Assembly: GCA_003169975.1 (NCBI GenBank)
Contig: PNAA01000057.1
Location: 1-64,000 of the forward strand
DNA from: Spartobacteria bacterium
Lineage (GTDB): Bacteria > Verrucomicrobiota > Verrucomicrobiia > Chthoniobacterales > UBA10450
Reading direction: 5' to 3'
Length of the DNA: 64,000 nucleotides
The notes under the pieces were generated by a model. The model saw only the letters and a program-made list of their open reading frames with translations, did not search any database and had not been told where the DNA came from. Position 1 is the first letter of the stretch. Each line of letters starts with the position of its first letter. This document shows positions 50,508-59,319 of this stretch, in pieces. The position numbers and the translations under genes were made by a program.

Positions 50508-51329
50508 ATGGACCAGACTCCCGCGCCGCTCATCCCGCAGGACGGCTGGCATTGCCTCCATCTTTTCTACCGGATCGAGTATGGCCAATGGCAATTGCTC
50601 AGCGCTGCCGAGCAGCGGGCCGCGAAAATTGCGCTTTCGACACTGGTGCAAGAGACGCGCGCGCTCGAATCCACCCAGCTTCTCACCCTCAGCCAGGTCA
50701 CGCCCAAAGCGGACCTCGGTTTCATGCTCGTCACACCGGACCTGCAAAGCGCGAACCGGATCGAGAAGCAACTCACGCTCTCGTTAGGCGCGGATGTCCT
50801 CGTCCCGGTTTACAGTTATCTCTCACTCACCGAGGAAAGCGAATACACCACGACCGACGAACAATACGCCGAGACGCTCGAGACCGAGCAGAAGCTGAAG
50901 CGCGGCACGCCGGAATTCGACGCCGCCCTGCAATCTTTCCGCGAGCGGATGCAAAAATACCGGCACGACCGCGTCTACCCGACGCTCCCCGACTGGCCAA
51001 TCGTCTGTTTCTACAACATGACGAAACGCCGCGGCGAACAACACAACTGGTATTCGCTGCCGTATGAAGAACGGCGCACTCTCATGGCCGGCCACGCCCG
51101 CGTCGGGCGGGAGTATGCCGGCAAGATCAAGCAGCTTATCACCGGCTCGACCGGGCTCGACGACGCGGAATGGGGCGTGACCCTCTTCGCGCACGACACT
51201 TTCCAGATCAAGGCAATCGTGTATCAGATGCGCTTCGACGAGGTGAGCGCGGCCTACGCCGACTTCGGTGAATTTTACATTGGCATTCAACTGCCGCTCG
51301 ACGAACTGTTTCGCCGCTTGCAGCTGTAA
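50508..51329 (+). CDS. hemQ: Coproheme decarboxylase HemQ (chlorite dismutase family)
   Basis: A 273-residue heme-biosynthesis enzyme that turns coproheme into heme b by two oxidative decarboxylations. The N-terminal half has the HYALYR-like segment WHCLHLFYRIEYGQW. The second half has the diagnostic FYNMTKRRGEQHNWYSLPYE (active-site Tyr and proximal loop), MAGHARVGREYAGKIKQLIT, GLDDAEWGVTLFAHD and YQMRFDEVSAAYADFG. This points to the coproporphyrin-dependent heme route. It is the last core gene before the tRNA-Ser island. TCGTTAGGC at 50781 encodes S-L-G. Confidence 0.93.
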   Translation: MDQTPAPLIPQDGWHCLHLFYRIEYGQWQLLSAAEQRAAKIALSTLVQETRALESTQLLTLSQVTPKADLGFMLVTPDLQSANRIEKQLTLSLGADVLVPVYSYLSLTEESEYTTTDEQYAETLETEQKLKRGTPEFDAALQSFRERMQKYRHDRVYPTLPDWPIVCFYNMTKRRGEQHNWYSLPYEERRTLMAGHARVGREYAGKIKQLITGSTGLDDAEWGVTLFAHDTFQIKAIVYQMRFDEVSAAYADFGEFYIGIQLPLDELFRRLQL

Positions 51330-51333
51330 TCTC

Positions 51334-51390
51334 GTGCTCGTGCTCCTGATCGTGCTCGTAATCGAAATTGCCTGACGAGCGAGCACGAGT
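51334..51390. terminator. Inverted repeat after hemQ (possible terminator)
   Basis: CTCGTGCTCGTGCTC at the left is complementary to GAGCGAGCACGAG at the right, with an internal repeat CTGATCGTGCTCGT. The stem lies between the hemQ stop and the tRNA-Ser gene, where transcription would need to end. No T-run follows, so the terminator role is tentative. Confidence 0.45.
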
Positions 51391-51397
51391 TGAAAAC

Positions 51398-51485
51398 GGA
51401 TGGGTGGCAGAGTGGTCGATTGCGCACGCCTGGAAAGCGTGTATGCCGCAAGGCATCCGGGGTTCGAATCCCCGCCCATCCGCCA
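51398..51485 (+). tRNA. tRNA-Ser (GGA anticodon)
   Basis: The acceptor stem GGATGGG pairs with CCCATCC, and CCA is encoded. The anticodon arm CACGCCTGGAAAGCGTG carries GGA, reading UCC/UCU serine codons. A long variable arm (TATGCCGCAAGGCATC region) and the T-arm GGGGTTCGAATCCCC are present, as expected for a class II tRNA. Its 3' end is the integration site of the adjacent island. The gene remains complete because the integrated element restored the same 19 bases. Confidence 0.96.
51466..51484 (+). other. attL: 19-bp core in the 3' end of tRNA-Ser
   Basis: GAATCCCCGCCCATCCGCC spans the T-arm and acceptor end of the tRNA. The identical 19 bases recur in the same orientation at 59320-59338, which lies in non-tRNA sequence. 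A direct repeat of a tRNA 3' end is the mark of tyrosine-integrase insertion. Confidence 0.9.
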
Positions 51486-51547
51486 CCTCATTTGCAAGAG
51501 GTTGATGACGAGGTAAGTAGCTGAAAATCAGAGACTCGAAATCCGCG

Positions 51548-53161
51548 ATGATCCAAAACACTGCTACAAAACCAGTCGTCGCTGTGCCCGGGTATTCACG
51601 CTTATTTCGAAGAGGTGCGATCTATTATTTCCGAGTTGTCGTTCCCCGCGAGTTGCGGAGCGCAATCGGAAAGTCGGAGATTGTCAAATCGCTTCGAACT
51701 GCAAATTTCAACGAGGCGAAGCGACTTGTTGCGTTCGAATCAGCAGACGCGGACGGCCTTTTCCATTCCGCACGCGTAAAGCTTCATCGCGTCAAATCTC
51801 CACGTCGCGAGGTTTCGAAATTATCTGATGCGGAAATTCACCGCTTGGTAATGGAGTGGTTCATTCAAATCGAAAAGCGATCTGAGGATTCGTGGCAAAA
51901 TGAAGGACGCCATCTGGCACTCGACGAGCGACAGGAAGCTTTGGAAAACCTCGGAATCGAGGAAACGGCATTGACAGCCGTATGGGGAGACGGAGGCGCA
52001 TGTCAGCCAATCGATGCGTCGAGGGATCTTGACCAGTTTCTCTCGCAGCGCGGAATCGACTGCGCAAGAGACAGTGCCGAGTACCGAAAGCTCACCGCTG
52101 TTTTTCACAGGGGAAGAATCGAAAACGTTCGGCGCGATATTGCTCGAATCGAAGGAAAGCCACGCCCAGCGGAAGACTTGATGTTTCGCGACCTCTCCGC
52201 GTACACACTTCTCTCCGCAGCTCAAGATTCCATCACTTTGGGCGAGTTGCTCAACCGCTTCTTGGCTTACGTCCAGGCAAAACGCTCCGAAACCACATTC
52301 TCCACGTATCAGACTCCGGCCCGGGTTATGCGCGAAGTGCTCGGAGAGGCCACCCCACTTCACAGCATTACAAGGGGCAGCATTGATCGTCTTTTCGATT
52401 TGCTCAGGAATAGACCTCAGAATACTTCGCAACGATATCGTGGCCTAACGACAGAGCAGGCGATTTCGGCGGCGGCGGCACGAGGCGACAATCTGAAACT
52501 TTCCCCAAAGTCGCTTGAAAATTATTACACAAACATTCTCGCCGTTTTCAATTTCGCCGTTGACGAGAAACTGATTGCTGAGAACCCGGCGAAGTTTCGT
52601 TCGCTCAGAGAGCAGTTTCGGACCAGGACCGTCAGGAAGAAGGCACTTTTCTCACCGGAACAACTGTCGCAGATTTTCCACTCGCCGGTTTACGAGCGAC
52701 CTTTTCAGATTGGGGACGCACACAGCGGGCGATTCTTCGTTCCTTTGCTCGCCCTATTCCACGGGTTTCGATGCAATGAAGCTTGTCAGCTCTACACGGA
52801 GGACGTGAAGCAAGAGCGGGGAATTCCTTTCCTCGCAATTCGTGAAGAACGCGAAGACGGATCGCAATGCGAAAAGCGGCTGAAAAATGAAGCGAGCAAA
52901 CGGAACGTCCCGATTCACCCCATTTTGTTGCGAGCAGGTTTCATGGAGTTCGTTGCGGAGCGCCGACGCGACAGCGCGTCACCTCGGCTTTTTCTTGAAT
53001 TACCGCTGGGCAAAACCAGACGATACAGCAATCCCTTTTCGAAGTGGTTCACCCGATATTTGCGTTCAATATTTGATGTGAAACCTGCGGCGACGTTTCA
53101 CAGCTTCAGGCATCATTTTCGAGACGCTTTGCGGGCGGGGCGCGTCGGGACCTATGGTTAA
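51548..53161 (+). CDS. Tyrosine recombinase (phage-type integrase), C-terminus truncated
   Basis: A 537-residue integrase. An N-terminal beta-rich domain (YYFRVVVPRELRSAIGKSEI) is followed by a core-binding SAM-like domain (TLGELLNRFLAYVQAKRSET; about residues 230-330) and the catalytic domain. The first Arg is in LFHGFRCNEACQL and the box II H-x-x-R in TFHSFRHHFRDAL. The protein ends eleven residues later (RAGRVGTYG), so the last catalytic His/Trp and the nucleophile Tyr, normally ~50 residues on, are absent. The gene is fused to unrelated sequence at about 53140. A short GCCTAACGA lies at 52443. It probably inserted the island but can no longer excise it. Confidence 0.85.
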   Translation: MIQNTATKPVVAVPGYSRLFRRGAIYYFRVVVPRELRSAIGKSEIVKSLRTANFNEAKRLVAFESADADGLFHSARVKLHRVKSPRREVSKLSDAEIHRLVMEWFIQIEKRSEDSWQNEGRHLALDERQEALENLGIEETALTAVWGDGGACQPIDASRDLDQFLSQRGIDCARDSAEYRKLTAVFHRGRIENVRRDIARIEGKPRPAEDLMFRDLSAYTLLSAAQDSITLGELLNRFLAYVQAKRSETTFSTYQTPARVMREVLGEATPLHSITRGSIDRLFDLLRNRPQNTSQRYRGLTTEQAISAAAARGDNLKLSPKSLENYYTNILAVFNFAVDEKLIAENPAKFRSLREQFRTRTVRKKALFSPEQLSQIFHSPVYERPFQIGDAHSGRFFVPLLALFHGFRCNEACQLYTEDVKQERGIPFLAIREEREDGSQCEKRLKNEASKRNVPIHPILLRAGFMEFVAERRRDSASPRLFLELPLGKTRRYSNPFSKWFTRYLRSIFDVKPAATFHSFRHHFRDALRAGRVGTYG

Positions 53162-53496
53162 CTTATCTGGAATTATCTCTGAACCCCACCCGCTTCCTCC
53201 GGCACCAAAACCCGGCAACCTTTCTCCTCCCGTCAGGACTTTCCGCCACAGATTCAAACTTCTTCCAAGTCGCGCCCTTAACCGATGCAGGAGAGGCAAG
53301 TCTCGATAATCGTGACAATTTTATACCCAACACCACCGAGTTTGACCGCCTCAGTGCCGGGAGTCTATGGCCGCAAGTCCTCCGTACCTATCTGACAGGA
53401 CTTTTACGGATCATTGACGACGACACGGAACGAGCGGCGGCGGGCGACAATGTCTGGATACAATTTGAGGATCGAATCGATCCACCACGTTTCACA

Positions 53497-54216
53497 TTGC
53501 GCGAGGCTGAGACATACTTCGACTTCATCGTAAGCGGACCGACTCCGATTTCATTAGTATCTAGCTTGGAAGGCCCCTTACAATCGTATCCGCTAAGCGC
53601 ACGCGACTACCCAGCGGAACCCGCGAGCAGTTGGGAAGGTATGTCCCGCGTTCTCACATTGCAGGTTCGCGAAGGCGTCAAGGTCAAAATCTACGCAAAA
53701 ACCAGTCGAAGGGTTCGGTTCGAGGTTACTTATGACATGAGATACGTTCGTCTTCGCTCGACGCCTACCGATGGAACCTACACACGGAAGAGACAAACCT
53801 TTCGTAATTTGAGCGGTGTTGAGCGAAGATTAGATGAATTGCGGGAAGATGCAGCCAATGAAGTGAACAAGGTATTGCGACACATAAGGAATCGGGTAAG
53901 CCTGCCCGCTACTCCGCACACGGCTATTGACCTTCTCATCGACTTCACGCGAGCGTTAAACAACCGAGAGAATGCTCGTATCTTACTAGATGCCTTGCTT
54001 TTCAAGGGCAGCATTACGTCATTGCCCCGTTACAAACTGGCTTTGGCTAAGTTGCGGCAGGCGGGAATTCTAGAGGCGCTCCCGACGAACCACGGAAAAG
54101 AGCATGTCGTTACAGCACCGTACAGGCACCCTCTCAGGATGTTGAGAGATCACGCAGCGTTTCCTAATCTTAGTATTCGCCAGAGAACCAGAGGCCCCCA
54201 CCCCCGGTCTGAATAG
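53497..54216 (+). CDS. 5'-truncated gene of unknown function (possible replication-type protein)
   Basis: The TTG start used here gives 239 residues, but the same frame is open back to 53077 with protein-like sequence (FDRLSAGSLWPQVLRTYLTG; IDPPRFTLREAETYFDF) and no start codon before it. The true protein was therefore longer at its N-terminus and was cut where the integrase fragment joins, at about 53140-53160. Notable segments are VREGVKVKIYAKTSRRVRFE and DEVNKVLRHIRNRV-like helices. The K-I-Y-A-K-T...R-R-x-R-F-E-V pattern recalls replication initiators of small phages or plasmids, a weak hint. Base composition is AT-richer than the chromosome. Confidence 0.5.
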   Translation: MREAETYFDFIVSGPTPISLVSSLEGPLQSYPLSARDYPAEPASSWEGMSRVLTLQVREGVKVKIYAKTSRRVRFEVTYDMRYVRLRSTPTDGTYTRKRQTFRNLSGVERRLDELREDAANEVNKVLRHIRNRVSLPATPHTAIDLLIDFTRALNNRENARILLDALLFKGSITSLPRYKLALAKLRQAGILEALPTNHGKEHVVTAPYRHPLRMLRDHAAFPNLSIRQRTRGPHPRSE

Positions 54217-54382
54217 AAGCACAAAGAGGTAATGCCCCCCTCCCACATCAGTCGCAAGAGACAGTTTGCCAAGTTTTTTAGAAATCTAGGTAACCGCTCA
54301 ATTTGCCAGTTTTGCCATGCTCCCTTATTGGGTTCCGATTTTGAACGTACGTGCAAAATTAGTTCTGGCTTGGCGATGAAAT

Positions 54383-55349
54383 GGTTCTGACCAGAATGGC
54401 ATTAAGTTAAGCGAGGTTATGGATGGTTTTGGTTGGGCGATTTCGATGGGAGAGATCGCCCATTTCATGATGTGGTCGGGTGAGGAGATGGAAGTTTTTC
54501 GGTCGCCGTTTTTTCGCTCTCGGTTCGCTTCGTCCAGGTCGGTAGGGAAGAGCATCCAAGGCGATCAACCGAAGCATATCGCTGATGAGAAGAGATTGCT
54601 TGCGGGGTTGGCCGAAGCTGGCATGGATCACTTCGCTCCACTGGCGGACGGTATCGAGTGTGCCTTTGAAGCAACAAAGCACCGCTGCCCAGGGAGAAAA
54701 GGCCGACCAGTTTGAGCAGGGGAAAGCCTAGCCCGGGCTTCTGCCAGCTCGATTGCGGCCAGCGTTCCTGGTTGGCAGCCGTATCCGGCATCGAGCACAT
54801 GGTCCCATCGACAATCTTTACTTCCCGGCCCTCCAGCCAGTGCTCGGCTCCGAGGGTGTTGCGTGCCAGGTTCCAGGCAAGACTATCATGAATTGACTTC
54901 AAAGTTTGACTGTCCAGCCGTGCCCGCGCCTGGCAATAGGCACTGGGAGTAAGTCCCCGCCGAGCACGTCTCTGACCCCAGCGCCACCAAGCCTCCACCT
55001 TGCGCACGGTCTCTCGACAGGAACTGTCCGGACTCAAAACCTGCCAGACAAACGCCCAGAAGGTAACTTGCGCGGGCAAACTTCTTCTTCGGCTGTTGAC
55101 TCCCTTCTCTGTGGGACTAAGTAGCCGTTGCGGAAAGAGGTCTCCAAAGATGGCATAGAGTTCCTGGAGCGAATCGTGCTTGCTTAAACGGGCCAGCGCC
55201 CCGCGCGCTGGTCGCCCGAAAAGAAGTGGTCCAAAGGCTCGAAAGAAGGGTGTCTGGTTTGGCATTCACTTGCCTAACATACCTACCTCAAACTAACCAC
55301 TCCTTTTATCCAATTTGCCCCTTATCTTAATGCCATTCAGAGCTGACCC
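54383..55349. mobile_element. IS4-type insertion sequence remnant with inverted ends
   Basis: GAATGGCATTAAGTTAAG at 54394-54411 is the inverse complement of CTTATCTTAATGCCATTC at 55321-55338, with 17 of 18 bases matching. Similarity extends outward for a few bases (GGTTCTGA / GGGTCAG). About 970 bp lie between the outermost ends, shorter than a typical IS4 element of about 1.4 kb, and the transposase is broken. The ends look better preserved than the gene, so it could be mobilised by a related transposase elsewhere. The exact ends and any target duplication are not clear. Confidence 0.7.
54465..55265 (-). pseudogene. IS4-family transposase, truncated and frameshifted
   Basis: The reading frame of 266 residues starts with an N-terminal domain typical of IS4-type transposases (LSPDSSCRETVRKVEAWWR; GLTPSAYCQARARLDSQTLK). 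The first catalytic Asp is in KIVDGTMCSMPDTAANQ, followed by GLGFPLLKLVGLFSLGSGA. After that, family likeness ends in this frame. Continuations in other frames (CFKGTLDTVRQWSEVIHA) suggest frameshift and internal deletion. The second Asp and the Glu of the DDE triad cannot be located. Inactive. Confidence 0.75.
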
Positions 55350-55395
55350 CAATTCACGATTCTGGGCGGGCGAGCCAATTCATAGACGACTGTTA

Positions 55396-57621
55396 TCAGC
55401 GAGATGACAGTGTCTGGTACTTTTGTAACGTCTTAAGTGCATTTTCTGTCTGACCGCTGTCCCTGTAAACAACTGTCAACAGTTCCCAGAGTTTAGCGTT
55501 CCTCGGCTCCATCGAAATCGCGTGGAGAAGTGTAGCAGCGGCATCGCCTGGCTTGCCAAGCCGCCAATAAGCTCGCCCTAATTCCTCCCAACCTTCTACG
55601 TGATCTGGTTCCAGTTCAGTATTATGCTGGAAGGCGGCTACCGCCGCGTCGAACTGTTTAATATCTCTATAACTGAGACCGAGAAAGAACCATCCCTTTG
55701 AGTCTGTGGGCCTCAGCGCGACGTACCGTTGAAGCGAATCGGCGGCATATCCGTGCTCGTTAGCGTCCTGGTATGAAACGCCGAGGAAAAGCCAAGCTTC
55801 AGCAAAATTTGGATTCGCTTTAACAGCCCGTTGGAATGGAGCAATCGATTCTCTATCCTTCTTTTGATCCAAATATGCCCGACCGATGTTATACCACGCA
55901 AAAGCGTATTCAGGCTTAATCTTCACCGCCTGTTGATAAGCTTCGATGGCTCGATCCGTGTTGCCTTGCGCTATGTACGCATTTCCGAGACTATTCCATC
56001 CGTCGGCGTTATCCGGCTTGATCGATAATCCCTGTTGGTACGCCACAATTGCTCCATTAATGTCGCCGCGTTCCTTATCCGAGTCTGCTAAGATGAACCA
56101 TATGTTCGCGTCATCCGGTTTGGCCTTGAGCGCCTGCCGGCAGGCCGCGATCGCGTCCTCGTATAAATTCAGCCCGTAGAACGTGATTCCACGAAGCTCA
56201 TTGAGCTCTTCGTTTTCTGGAAAGCGCTTTTCAAGGGACTTGATGAGCGTTAGAGCTGCAACATAGTTTTTTGAGTCAATCGCATCCAGGGCTTCGCCAA
56301 ATTCTCCATCGTCATACACGGACTTCGCCTCGCGAGCGATTAGCCTTTCCAGCGGTTTCACCATCGTATTGGGACTGACCTGACCTAACAACAATTTCGC
56401 CGCCTCGATTGGCACCGCGAAGTTTAATGCCTGGCCCTCGCGCATTAGCATTGTAGCAACGCCGAGGACCGAACCATTTGCGTCAAGTACAGGCGAGCCG
56501 CTGGAACCAGGGGCGATCGGCGCAGTGATTTGCAACCATTTTACTCTGCCGGGTAGTTCCCGCTTAGCCGAGATAATCCCGTCGGAAACCGTTCCTTCCA
56601 AACCAAGCGGACTTCCAATCACGGTAACGTGCTGGCCGACTTCCGCTTTCGCAGTGTCTCCCATTTCAAGAAAGGCGAAACCGTCTCCCTTCACGCGAAG
56701 CAAAACAACGTCAGAGTTTGAATTATCAGCCAAGACTCCCGCGACCTCATACATGGCCCCGTTCTCGAGTTTGACGACGATCCTGTTAGCTCCCTCGATG
56801 ACGTGGAAATTTGTAACCAGCATTCCGTCCGCAGAGACGAAAAACCCCGAACCGGTGGCAATCGCCTTATTCGCTGCGTCGAATACTTCGATCAGCGCTA
56901 CCGAACTGCGTGCCTTTTGCAGGCTCGTTTGCTGACGTGAAGTAGCAGCGAAGCGCCAAGTCGCGATGGAAATTGCGACGAAAGCCAAAGCTCCGGCTGT
57001 AACGAAGGCGCTCTTCCGCGAAAAACGCCAGTTTGCTGGAATTATCGGGCTTTCAGACCCATTTCTTTGACGCTGGATCCCCAAATTCCGTTCCTCGCCG
57101 CCACTGCCCCCATCAGGCTCGGAAGGCGCCTCGCGTGGAGGTTTCGAAGAATCCACACTTTCGTTTCCGGCGGCATGCGACGACTTATCGGACGGTCGGA
57201 CGGTGAACTTAAGACTCTGCTTTTGCGGCGCGTCCTGCGTGGTAGAGACGCTCAGGAGAGGGTGATTATGGTAAGCAAACGTCGCGAACATTCCACGGAT
57301 ATAGAAATATATAAAGATAAGTCGTAATGCGGAAGACTTGTCGATCCCGGAACTGATCATGTACACTTCGTTAAAGGTGCCGTAGCCGACAAGCAGAGCT
57401 GCGCAGATTCGACTTCGTTTATAAACACCGAACGCTAAGCCGAAAAGAATGACGGCATCCAAAAGTATTCCGCCACCGAATCCAGGCACAAGCTGGGTGC
57501 CTCCAATAGCAATTAATCCAACTACCAGAGTGACGCCGCCGCACACCAGCGCTGCAATCGACGCGCTTTTAATCGCCCGATCAATTTTTTCTTGTGAACT
57601 TGGCTGATCCTTCTTGGGCAT
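55396..57621 (-). CDS. Membrane-anchored trypsin-like serine protease with C-terminal TPR repeats
   Basis: A 741-residue protein. Four hydrophobic helices at residues ~15-115 (IALVCGGVTLVVGLIAIGG; LLDAVILFGLAFGVY) and one at ~205-222 precede an S1C (DegP-like) protease domain. The triad is His in LVTNFHVIEGANR, Asp in NSNSDVVLLRVKG, and Ser in APGSSGSPVLDANG. No PDZ domain follows. Instead, from ~residue 430, at least eight TPR repeats occur (AIEAYQQAVKIKPEYAFAWY is typical). It may degrade or sense proteins brought by the TPR part. It is the main intact cargo of the island; the small secreted protein gene upstream (36 bp) is probably co-transcribed. Confidence 0.87.
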   Translation of the reverse strand: MPKKDQPSSQEKIDRAIKSASIAALVCGGVTLVVGLIAIGGTQLVPGFGGGILLDAVILFGLAFGVYKRSRICAALLVGYGTFNEVYMISSGIDKSSALRLIFIYFYIRGMFATFAYHNHPLLSVSTTQDAPQKQSLKFTVRPSDKSSHAAGNESVDSSKPPREAPSEPDGGSGGEERNLGIQRQRNGSESPIIPANWRFSRKSAFVTAGALAFVAISIATWRFAATSRQQTSLQKARSSVALIEVFDAANKAIATGSGFFVSADGMLVTNFHVIEGANRIVVKLENGAMYEVAGVLADNSNSDVVLLRVKGDGFAFLEMGDTAKAEVGQHVTVIGSPLGLEGTVSDGIISAKRELPGRVKWLQITAPIAPGSSGSPVLDANGSVLGVATMLMREGQALNFAVPIEAAKLLLGQVSPNTMVKPLERLIAREAKSVYDDGEFGEALDAIDSKNYVAALTLIKSLEKRFPENEELNELRGITFYGLNLYEDAIAACRQALKAKPDDANIWFILADSDKERGDINGAIVAYQQGLSIKPDNADGWNSLGNAYIAQGNTDRAIEAYQQAVKIKPEYAFAWYNIGRAYLDQKKDRESIAPFQRAVKANPNFAEAWLFLGVSYQDANEHGYAADSLQRYVALRPTDSKGWFFLGLSYRDIKQFDAAVAAFQHNTELEPDHVEGWEELGRAYWRLGKPGDAAATLLHAISMEPRNAKLWELLTVVYRDSGQTENALKTLQKYQTLSSR

Positions 57622-57656
57622 AGCGGACTAAGTTTGGATTCGGCCACAATTTGACT

Positions 57657-58109
57657 CTAATAAGTCGATGTATCTTTCTCCTTCTTTTCCGATCCGTCCG
57701 CGAAGCCCTTATCCCAGATTACAAATGCATTCTTTGCTTTGTCGAACATGCCCGCGACCTTTCCGTCGTCTCTGTTCCATAAAATAGTGCTCTCAGTCTC
57801 CACGCCGCGAACAAACGTAGCACCTTCTGAATTAGCCCTAAGCAAGTCGTTGAGAGTTGCCGCAAGAAATTCAGATTTATCGGTCTGCAAGAAGATGGCA
57901 CTCACGGCGCAGTCGTTATGGAATGAGACGACGATAACAAAGCCGCCCTTCTCAAATCGTGCGCTTTTATCAATACCTCCGGAGCTACTAACCTCCCTGA
58001 TTGGCGCACCGTATCGGGCGACGCATTGTTCAAATGTCTCATGGAGGCGCGCATCTGCTTGAACACACATAACGCAGGTCAGGATAATTACAGCTACCAG
58101 CCGTGTCAT
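57657..58109 (-). CDS. Small secreted protein upstream of the protease-TPR gene
   Basis: A 150-residue protein with a signal peptide (MTRLVAVIILTCVMCVQADA) and a mature domain beginning LHETFEQCVARYGAPIREVS. A second segment (SEFLAATLNDLLRANSEGAT; FVIWDKGFADGSEKKE) completes it. One Cys in FEQCVARYG and another in HNDCAVSAIF could form a disulfide in the periplasm. The pattern E-x-C-x-x-R-Y-G-x-P is seen in small secreted proteins of unknown role. It precedes the protease gene by 36 bp and could be its substrate or inhibitor; this is inference. Confidence 0.65.
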   Translation of the reverse strand: MTRLVAVIILTCVMCVQADARLHETFEQCVARYGAPIREVSSSGGIDKSARFEKGGFVIVVSFHNDCAVSAIFLQTDKSEFLAATLNDLLRANSEGATFVRGVETESTILWNRDDGKVAGMFDKAKNAFVIWDKGFADGSEKKEKDTSTY

Positions 58110-58219
58110 TGCATCAACCTTTCTTTGGATAGGGCGTTTTATTCGCTGTATTTTGCCTTTGGACGAATCTTCTCCAAGCTACCTTCTGCTCACGTGATTG
58201 GGGAAAGATCGGTTTGGGC

Positions 58220-58408
58220 TCAATTTTCTAAGGCGTGAACAAACAGCTCGTAGACAACCGCTCCATGCTTTCGAAATACGTATTTGGAAGGAGTGCCATG
58301 ACTTTTCACTGAGTCGGCCTCGATTCGCTCCGGCTCCTGACCGATGCGTTTGATCTCAAATGCGACGGGAGATGGAGTCATACATGTTTTGGTCTGAATG
58401 AACATCAC
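58220..58408 (-). CDS. Hypothetical protein, 62 residues
   Basis: A small ORF (GTG start, overlapping the stop of the upstream gene as GTGA) encodes SPVAFEIKRIGQEPERIEAD, then VKSHGTPSKYVFRKHGAVVY and ends LFVHALEN. The coupling supports translation. No domain is recognised. It lies in the right half of the tRNA-Ser island. Confidence 0.45.
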   Translation of the reverse strand: MMFIQTKTCMTPSPVAFEIKRIGQEPERIEADSVKSHGTPSKYVFRKHGAVVYELFVHALEN

Positions 58409-58803
58409 TCCACGGCTAACGAGTATGGCACGTCGTTCCCATCGGTTCTCTGGATCTTCTCAAGCGCTTCTTTCGGCAGCTTGAGAATAGTGACCGTAAA
58501 GTGCCTGGCGGTGACAAAGCGGCCCAGGGGAATAGGCTCAGCGCGTGAGCCGTGAATTGCGGGGCCGAGAATATCGATTCGGGCGCCAAAGAGGCGATCT
58601 TGCGGGAAGTGATACGGGATCAATTCGCCAATCGCCTCACCGCCCGGATGCGATATCCGGATTTTACCAATCCGCATATCGGGAAATAGCGGTTCCATGG
58701 GATACATTGGAGGAGTGAGGTCGTCAGAGTCCACGTAATCAGACGAAATGAAAGCAGGTTTCAGTCCACGGCGAACCAGTCGGTTGCTGGCTCTTCCCTG
58801 CAA
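58405..58803 (-). CDS. Hypothetical island protein
   Basis: An ORF of 132 residues (TTG start; an internal ATG at MYPMEPLFPDM is an alternative) with beta-rich sequence: MRIGKIRISHPGGEAIGELI and ARHFTVTILKLPKEALEKI. No signal peptide or TM. It overlaps the next small gene by four bases, suggesting a two-gene unit. No family recognised. Confidence 0.5.
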   Translation of the reverse strand: MQGRASNRLVRRGLKPAFISSDYVDSDDLTPPMYPMEPLFPDMRIGKIRISHPGGEAIGELIPYHFPQDRLFGARIDILGPAIHGSRAEPIPLGRFVTARHFTVTILKLPKEALEKIQRTDGNDVPYSLAVE

Positions 58804-58906
58804 ATCTCATTTTTGAAGCCGAACCAGACGCCGCAGTCCGCGGCAGGCACATCGCTCTCGCCCTGGAGCAGCGGTTTTCGGTTGACCGGTTATCAATGGT
58901 CGCGCA

Positions 58907-59173
58907 ATGAAAAACGCGACCCTTCTTCTTTCAGTTCTCACCAGCGTGATGCTAGCGAACTGCGCGGGCGTTAGCCCGAGGCGCATTATCGGCGACACCG
59001 TCGGCCAGGCCGGCGGTGCGTTCATTGGCAACAAGCTGAGCAACGGTAATCCGCTGATCACCACCGCGGCCGCAGGCGGCGGCGTGCTCCTGAGCGAGTT
59101 GCTCCAGGCGCAGAGCAACGCTTCTTCGCGCAAGTCCTACGATGCCGGTTATGGAGTCAGGACATGGGGTTAG
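58907..59173 (+). CDS. Small lipoprotein with glycine-rich hydrophobic segment
   Basis: An 88-residue protein: the signal peptide ends in a lipobox-like L-A-N-C (MKNATLLLSVLTSVMLANCA), followed by GDTVGQAGGAFIGNKLS and AAAGGGVLLSELLQAQSNAS. The glycine-spaced hydrophobic helix resembles glycine-zipper small lipoproteins. The last codons run into a palindrome (ATGGGGT ... ACCCCAT, 59166-59194), so the 3' end may have been replaced by a repeat element. It lies near the right end of the island. Confidence 0.6.
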   Translation: MKNATLLLSVLTSVMLANCAGVSPRRIIGDTVGQAGGAFIGNKLSNGNPLITTAAAGGGVLLSELLQAQSNASSRKSYDAGYGVRTWG

Positions 59174-59194
59174 GCATCGGTTCTGACCCCATTT
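59166..59194. repeat. Short palindrome at the lipoprotein 3' end
   Basis: ATGGGGT and ACCCCAT are inverted around a 15-base loop, and GGTTCTGACCCC resembles the outer bases of the IS4-type remnant's right end (GAGCTGACCCC). It overlaps the stop codon of the small lipoprotein. It may be the scar of another mobile repeat, or a weak terminator. Confidence 0.4.
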
Positions 59195-59319
59195 CGCAGC
59201 GTTCACCTTCCCCGACTGTCGCGTGATGTTTGCTTGCCTTGCTACAAATCACTGCTACAAATTGACCGCAGCGGATTTTCGATCGCTCTGATTTTAAGGT
59301 ACTTACGATGCGCGGAGTA

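Noticed and set aside
58807-59133. Minus-strand ORF of 108 residues opposite the small lipoprotein
   Set aside because: The plus-strand frame has a lipobox signal peptide; the minus frame has no recognisable feature.
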